Below, one piece after another: positions 60,536 through 64,000 of a stretch of DNA of 64,000 bases. Position 1 is the first letter of the stretch. Every line of letters starts with the position of its first letter. Source of the stretch: Euzebyella saccharophila (GTDB lineage: Bacteria; Bacteroidota; Bacteroidia; Flavobacteriales; Flavobacteriaceae); the NCBI RefSeq assembly GCF_014855495.1, contig NZ_JACYFJ010000001.1:62001-126000 (forward strand), read 5' to 3'. A program made the position numbers and the translations under genes. Under the pieces are notes generated by a model. It was not told where the DNA came from. It did no database searches and saw nothing but the letters and a program-made list of their open reading frames with translations.

Positions 60536-61393
60536 TTATTCTGAATATGCTTTTGCTATTTGTTTGGAGCTTCCTAAACCTTCTATTCCCAATTCTACTA
60601 CATCTCCGGGTTTCAAATATTTTGGAGGATTAAAACCTAAACCAACTCCCGAAGGAGTTCCTGTAGAGATGATATCCCCAGGCAATAAAGTCATATACTG
60701 GCTGATGTAACTTACCACATGTTGCACATTGAAAATAAAATCTGAAGTGGAACTATCTTGAATCTTTTCCCCATTGAGTTTCAACCAAAGGTTAAGATTG
60801 TTAGGATCTTTAATTTCGTCTTTGGTAGCTATGAAGGGACCTATGGGGGCAAAGGTATCACAACCCTTTCCTTTACACCATTGCCCTTCTTTTTCAATCT
60901 GGAAGGCTCTTTCACTATAATCGTTATGCAGAACGTAACCTGCAATGTGATCGAAAGCATTTTCCTCAGAAACGTACGATGCTTTTTTACCGATAACAAT
61001 AGCCAATTCCACCTCCCAGTCTGTTTTTTCACTATTCTTTGGAATGACAACATCATCGTTAGGGCCCACGATTGCCGATGTAGACTTAAAGAATAGTACA
61101 GGCTCCTTGGGTACCGCCATTCCGCCTTCTTCAGCATGTTTGGCATAATTCAATCCTACACACACTATTTTTGACGGTCTGGTCATTGGAGGCGCCAAAC
61201 GTGCATCCTCATCAATTTTTGGGCAGGAGCCCTCATTTTCCAAGAGCCACTTTCCCAAACGCTCAATCCCGTCTCCTCCAAAAAAATTCTCATTAAAGTC
61301 TTCACCAAAGGCAGAAACATCAATACGGGTACCATTTTCCAATTGAACCCCTGGTTTTTCCGCACCTTTTTTTCCGTAACGTACTAATTTCAT
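60536..61393 (-). CDS. FAH-family hydrolase (2,4-diketo-3-deoxy-L-fuconate hydrolase-like)
   Basis: 285 residues. Fumarylacetoacetase-family core: SKIVCVGLNYAKHAEEGG, KSTSAIVGPNDDVVIPKNSEKTDWEVELAIVIGKKA (metal-binding ExE with D later), AGYVLHNDYSERAFQ, DTFAPIGPFI and PGDIISTGTPSGVGLG. In bacteria with non-phosphorylated fucose or rhamnose routes this family splits the diketo acid to pyruvate and lactate. Context beside L-fuconate dehydratase supports that role. No signal peptide; cytosolic. Confidence 0.88.
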   Translation of the reverse strand: MKLVRYGKKGAEKPGVQLENGTRIDVSAFGEDFNENFFGGDGIERLGKWLLENEGSCPKIDEDARLAPPMTRPSKIVCVGLNYAKHAEEGGMAVPKEPVLFFKSTSAIVGPNDDVVIPKNSEKTDWEVELAIVIGKKASYVSEENAFDHIAGYVLHNDYSERAFQIEKEGQWCKGKGCDTFAPIGPFIATKDEIKDPNNLNLWLKLNGEKIQDSSTSDFIFNVQHVVSYISQYMTLLPGDIISTGTPSGVGLGFNPPKYLKPGDVVELGIEGLGSSKQIAKAYSE

Positions 61394-61458
61394 ATTGCTA
61401 ATAGTGTTTTAAGTTGTTCTCACTTTTTTGAGCTTGAAAATTAAGGTAATTCTTTCGT

Positions 61459-62787
61459 TTATAACACCACTTCCTTTTCTCCTAATATCTCTTGCCAAAC
61501 AGGTCCATGTGGAAACGAATACTCCTCTAAGGATTCTCCTTTCATAGTGATACTAAAACCAGGCATTATGGGTGGCATATAAGCCCCGTTCTTAATGACC
61601 ACCGGATCATGAAAATGTTCATGTAAATGATCAACATATTCTATAATTCTATTTTCCATAGAACCGCTCACTGAAATATAATCAATCATAGAAAGATGTT
61701 GCACGTACTCGCACAAACCAACACCTCCTGCGTGCGGACAAACAGGAATATCAAATTTGGCCGCCATTAAGAGTATGGCCAATATCTCATTAACACCCCC
61801 TACCCTACAACTATCTATTTGACATATACCAATGGCATTGGCCTGCATCAATTGCTTGAACATGACCCTGTTTTGGCAGTGTTCTCCAGTCGCTACCTTA
61901 ATTGGAGCTACTGAGGCAGCAATCTTCGCGTGGCCCAAAACATCATCTGGGCTGGTTGGTTCCTCTATCCAATACGGATTGAATTTTGCCAAACTGGCCA
62001 TGTTTTCTATCGCTTCGTCCACATCCCATTTTTGATTGGCATCCATCATTAACCTCAAATCAGGACCAATTTCTTCACGTATAATTTGGGCACGGCGCAT
62101 GTCATCCTTTAGATCCGACCCTACCTTTATTTTAATGTGATCAAAACCAAGTTCCTTCGCCTCACGGCACAGACGGCGCATTTTATCATCGGAATATCCT
62201 AACCAACCCGCTGAAGTAGTATAGGCCCGGTAACCATCCTTCTCCAACCTGTTAATTCGTTCGCTTTTGGTAGCCTCTTGTTTCTTTAATAGTTCCAGAG
62301 CTTCTTCAGGAGTAATAGCATCGGTGATATAGGTAAAATCTACACAGGAGATAAACTCCTCCGGACTCATATCCGCAATTAACCTCCACAGCGGCTTGCC
62401 TTCCACTTTAGCATAAAGATCCCAAACGGCGTTTACCATAGCGCCCGTTGCCAAATGAATAACCCCTTTCTCAGGACCTAACCACCTCAACTGGCTATCT
62501 CCAGTAATCATTCTATAAAAGGAAGCCATATTATCCGTAAAACTTTCCAAGGTTTTACCTATTACTAGAGGCGCAAGGGACTCCAGTGCCGCAGCACAAA
62601 GTTCATTACCGCGGCCAATGGTAAATGTTAGCCCATGGCCCTCAAGACCTTGGGGGTGATCGGTTTTTAAGATAACATATGCCGCAGAATAATCAGGATC
62701 GGGATTCATAGCATCCGATCCGTCTAGCGATTTACTTGTAGGAAAGCGTACATCCTTAACTTCTACTCCTGTTATTAATATGCTCAT
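61459..62787 (-). CDS. L-fuconate dehydratase (enolase superfamily)
   Basis: 442 residues, the usual length. The start VEVKDVRFPTSKSLDGSDAMNPDPDYSAAYV is a signature of FucD. Catalytic residues follow the Xanthomonas enzyme with offset of one: K219/K221 (IKIKVG), metal ligands D249, E275 and E302 (DAN, EEP, GEH), H352 (PHAGG). It removes water from L-fuconate to give 2-keto-3-deoxy-L-fuconate. First gene of the fucose operon after the AraC regulator gene; 65 nt precede the hydrolase. Confidence 0.94.
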   Translation of the reverse strand: MSILITGVEVKDVRFPTSKSLDGSDAMNPDPDYSAAYVILKTDHPQGLEGHGLTFTIGRGNELCAAALESLAPLVIGKTLESFTDNMASFYRMITGDSQLRWLGPEKGVIHLATGAMVNAVWDLYAKVEGKPLWRLIADMSPEEFISCVDFTYITDAITPEEALELLKKQEATKSERINRLEKDGYRAYTTSAGWLGYSDDKMRRLCREAKELGFDHIKIKVGSDLKDDMRRAQIIREEIGPDLRLMMDANQKWDVDEAIENMASLAKFNPYWIEEPTSPDDVLGHAKIAASVAPIKVATGEHCQNRVMFKQLMQANAIGICQIDSCRVGGVNEILAILLMAAKFDIPVCPHAGGVGLCEYVQHLSMIDYISVSGSMENRIIEYVDHLHEHFHDPVVIKNGAYMPPIMPGFSITMKGESLEEYSFPHGPVWQEILGEKEVVL

Positions 62788-62811
62788 GGTCTGTGATTAG
62801 ATTTACGAAAA

Positions 62812-62819
62812 CAAAACTA
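62812..62819 (-). promoter_or_regulatory. Putative -7 box of the fuconate dehydratase operon
   Basis: Minus strand reads TAGTTTTG (TAnnTTTG), 24 nt before the ATG at 62787. Upstream of it (62839-62847) is ACTACACCA, one mismatch from the ACTACATCA sites before susC. Whether the same regulator acts on both is not settled by sequence. Confidence 0.4.
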
Positions 62820-62899
62820 ATTGCCACGAACTTTAATCACTACACCAAAACCAACGTATATTGATACTTTTTTTGCTTAAATTTTATTAATGACAAATT

Positions 62900-63760
62900 T
62901 TAGGTATGCAACTTCACATAATCACTAGGAGACATTCCTGTAATTGTCTTAAATTGTCTATTAAAGTTGGAAATGTTATTGAATCCAGACTCGTAACATA
63001 CTTCTGAAACCGATTTATTATGCTCCATGAGCAATTTACACGAAAAACCTACCCTGATTTCATTTAGATACCTAGTAAAAGTCTTTCTATGTACTCTTTT
63101 AAAAAATCTACTAAAAGCCGATGGATTCATATGGGCAATCTCTGCTACATCCTTGGAATGAATGGGAGTATTAAAATTCTTGAAAATAAAGGAATAAATC
63201 CGATCAAGGTTTTCGTCATCGGATTTCCGAAATGATGAAACAAACCCTGCACTGGACAATAAAGTATAGCTGGGATGCTTCGCCAATTTATTCAATATTT
63301 TTACAAAGCTTACAGCTTTATCAAATCCTTGTAGTTGGAGTAAACCTTCTATTTCATCAATGGTCTTAGGAGACAATCCCTCAAATTTTACACCCTGCTG
63401 TGCAAGTTCAAAAAGGCGAGCTATAGGCTGAACCTCAGGAGTAGATAGCCATCCTTCACCAAAAAAGTCCTGTATAAAATGGACTGCAATAGCCTCAGCT
63501 GTCAATTCAGAATTATCGGAAAAATAGACATCATCGTTCAACCACATATGAGGAAGGTTCTTACCAATTAGCACCACCTCTCCTTCTACAAACTTTTCAA
63601 TACTATCGCCTATAAACCTGGTTCCGGTACTTTTCTTAATTGCCACCAACTCCAATTCCGGATGATGGTGCCAAATTTTAAGAAAGTGGGGGTAACTGTT
63701 CATACTTACCGTAAAGGAACTATTCTTGGCACTTGCCCTGTCTAATAAATGCAGTTTCAT
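62900..63760 (-). CDS. AraC-family transcriptional regulator
   Basis: 286 residues. A cupin-like sensing domain occupies about 1-130 (HFLKIWHHHPELELVAIKKSTGTRFIGDSIEKFVEGEVVLIGKNLPHMW). Two HTH motifs occupy about 185-286: DVAEIAHMNPSAFSRFFKRVHRKTFTRYLNEIRVGFSCKLL and SVSEVCYESGFNNISNFNRQFKTITGMSPSDYVK. It precedes the fuconate dehydratase gene on the same strand and is the likely L-fucose-route regulator. 112 bp separate the two, with room for a promoter. Confidence 0.9.
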   Translation of the reverse strand: MKLHLLDRASAKNSSFTVSMNSYPHFLKIWHHHPELELVAIKKSTGTRFIGDSIEKFVEGEVVLIGKNLPHMWLNDDVYFSDNSELTAEAIAVHFIQDFFGEGWLSTPEVQPIARLFELAQQGVKFEGLSPKTIDEIEGLLQLQGFDKAVSFVKILNKLAKHPSYTLLSSAGFVSSFRKSDDENLDRIYSFIFKNFNTPIHSKDVAEIAHMNPSAFSRFFKRVHRKTFTRYLNEIRVGFSCKLLMEHNKSVSEVCYESGFNNISNFNRQFKTITGMSPSDYVKLHT

Positions 63761-63818
63761 TTTATGGTTTTCTAAACATTAATTTAACAAAGAGTCATAC
63801 TAAAAATATCAAATCAAT

Positions 63819-63826
63819 CAAATATA
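63819..63826 (-). promoter_or_regulatory. Putative -7 box of the araC-type regulator
   Basis: Minus strand reads TATATTTG (TAnnTTTG). A TTG (reverse of CAA at 63850-63852) lies 23 nt upstream of it, within the range of flavobacterial promoters. Distance to the ATG at 63760 is about 60 nt. Confidence 0.45.
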
Positions 63827-63988
63827 GGTAGTTGTGGCAAAAAAAATATCAATGAGTGTATAATTTTTAGTAGGGCATCCCAATTATGACTTCTAATTTT
63901 GGACCCGTGGTTTAGCAAATTGTTAATTCTTCAATAAAAATTGGATATCCGTTGAAACTTTTTAGCAAGTGATTTTCAGTTATTAAAA

Positions 63989-64000
63989 ATGGAGACAAAC
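63989..64000 (+). CDS. Possible gene start cut by the window edge
   Basis: ATG at 63989 after an A-rich leader (TATTAAAA) begins M-E-T-N and runs off the end. Position is divergent from the AraC gene, where a fucose permease or dehydrogenase gene is plausible. Four codons cannot identify it. Confidence 0.25.

Overview
The window looks like a chromosomal segment of a marine Flavobacteriaceae bacterium (Bacteroidota, of the Zobellia/Maribacter type). The reasons are a SusC/SusD pair with a complete polysaccharide-utilization locus (PUL), a TamL/TamB pair, Bacteroidota-style promoter -7 boxes (TAnnTTTG), A-rich leaders in place of Shine-Dalgarno sites, many lipoproteins and sulfatases, and low-to-moderate GC. 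Genus is inference only.

Layout. 1-6.5 kb: the end of a membrane-anchored MutS-like ATPase, then a tight minus-strand run of small housekeeping or accessory genes (DinB, MmcQ/YjbR, GNAT, Dabb, DUF4230, DUF4260, cyclase) and hemW. 6.45-7.58 kb: ruvC, flanked on both sides by unusual 7-bp tandem arrays. 7.6-11.7 kb: a TonB-C-like lipoprotein, a TPR protein, a BlaR1-like M56 peptidase with two TonB C-terminal domains, and a BlaI repressor preceded by three 17-bp operator-like dyads. 11.7-26 kb: DUF456, a class C beta-lactamase-like serine hydrolase, nitroreductase, homogentisate dioxygenase, NDH-2, a vanadium haloperoxidase-like protein, acyl-CoA transferase plus truncated haemoglobin, FMN glutamate synthase-like protein, a Tat-exported Gfo/Idh/MocA oxidoreductase with an SMP-30-like propeller, and a universal stress protein. 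26-34 kb: small stress/START/NTF2-like proteins, an isolated sulfatase, a sugar nucleotidyltransferase/NahK-like kinase pair, LLM flavin oxidoreductase and TauE/SafE. 34-41.3 kb: tamL and tamB.

41.6-63.8 kb is a fucose-linked PUL. A one-protein sensor (beta-propeller, Y_Y_Y, membrane helix, LuxR-type HTH) lies directly upstream of susC-susD, a lipoprotein with two LamG domains, two tandem PF10091/GH144-like lipoproteins and a sulfatase (plus strand). A converging minus-strand operon runs from an AraC regulator through L-fuconate dehydratase and a fumarylacetoacetase-family hydrolase to three distinct GH29 alpha-L-fucosidases. Read together: a sulfated, fucosylated glycan is bound and imported by SusCD and LamG, the main chain is probably cut by the GH144-like enzymes, sulfate and fucose are removed, and L-fucose is oxidised by the non-phosphorylated route to pyruvate plus lactate. 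The L-fucose dehydrogenase, lactonase, last dehydrogenase and permease are not in the window and probably lie past its right end.

The points most worth follow-up are the PUL's unexplained substrate (GH144-like backbone enzymes combined with fucosidases and no recognisable fucoidanase), the helically phased ACTACATCA sites before susC, the nucleotidyltransferase/NahK-like pair, and the composite heptamer arrays that sit 10-11 nt before the start codons of hemW and ruvC.
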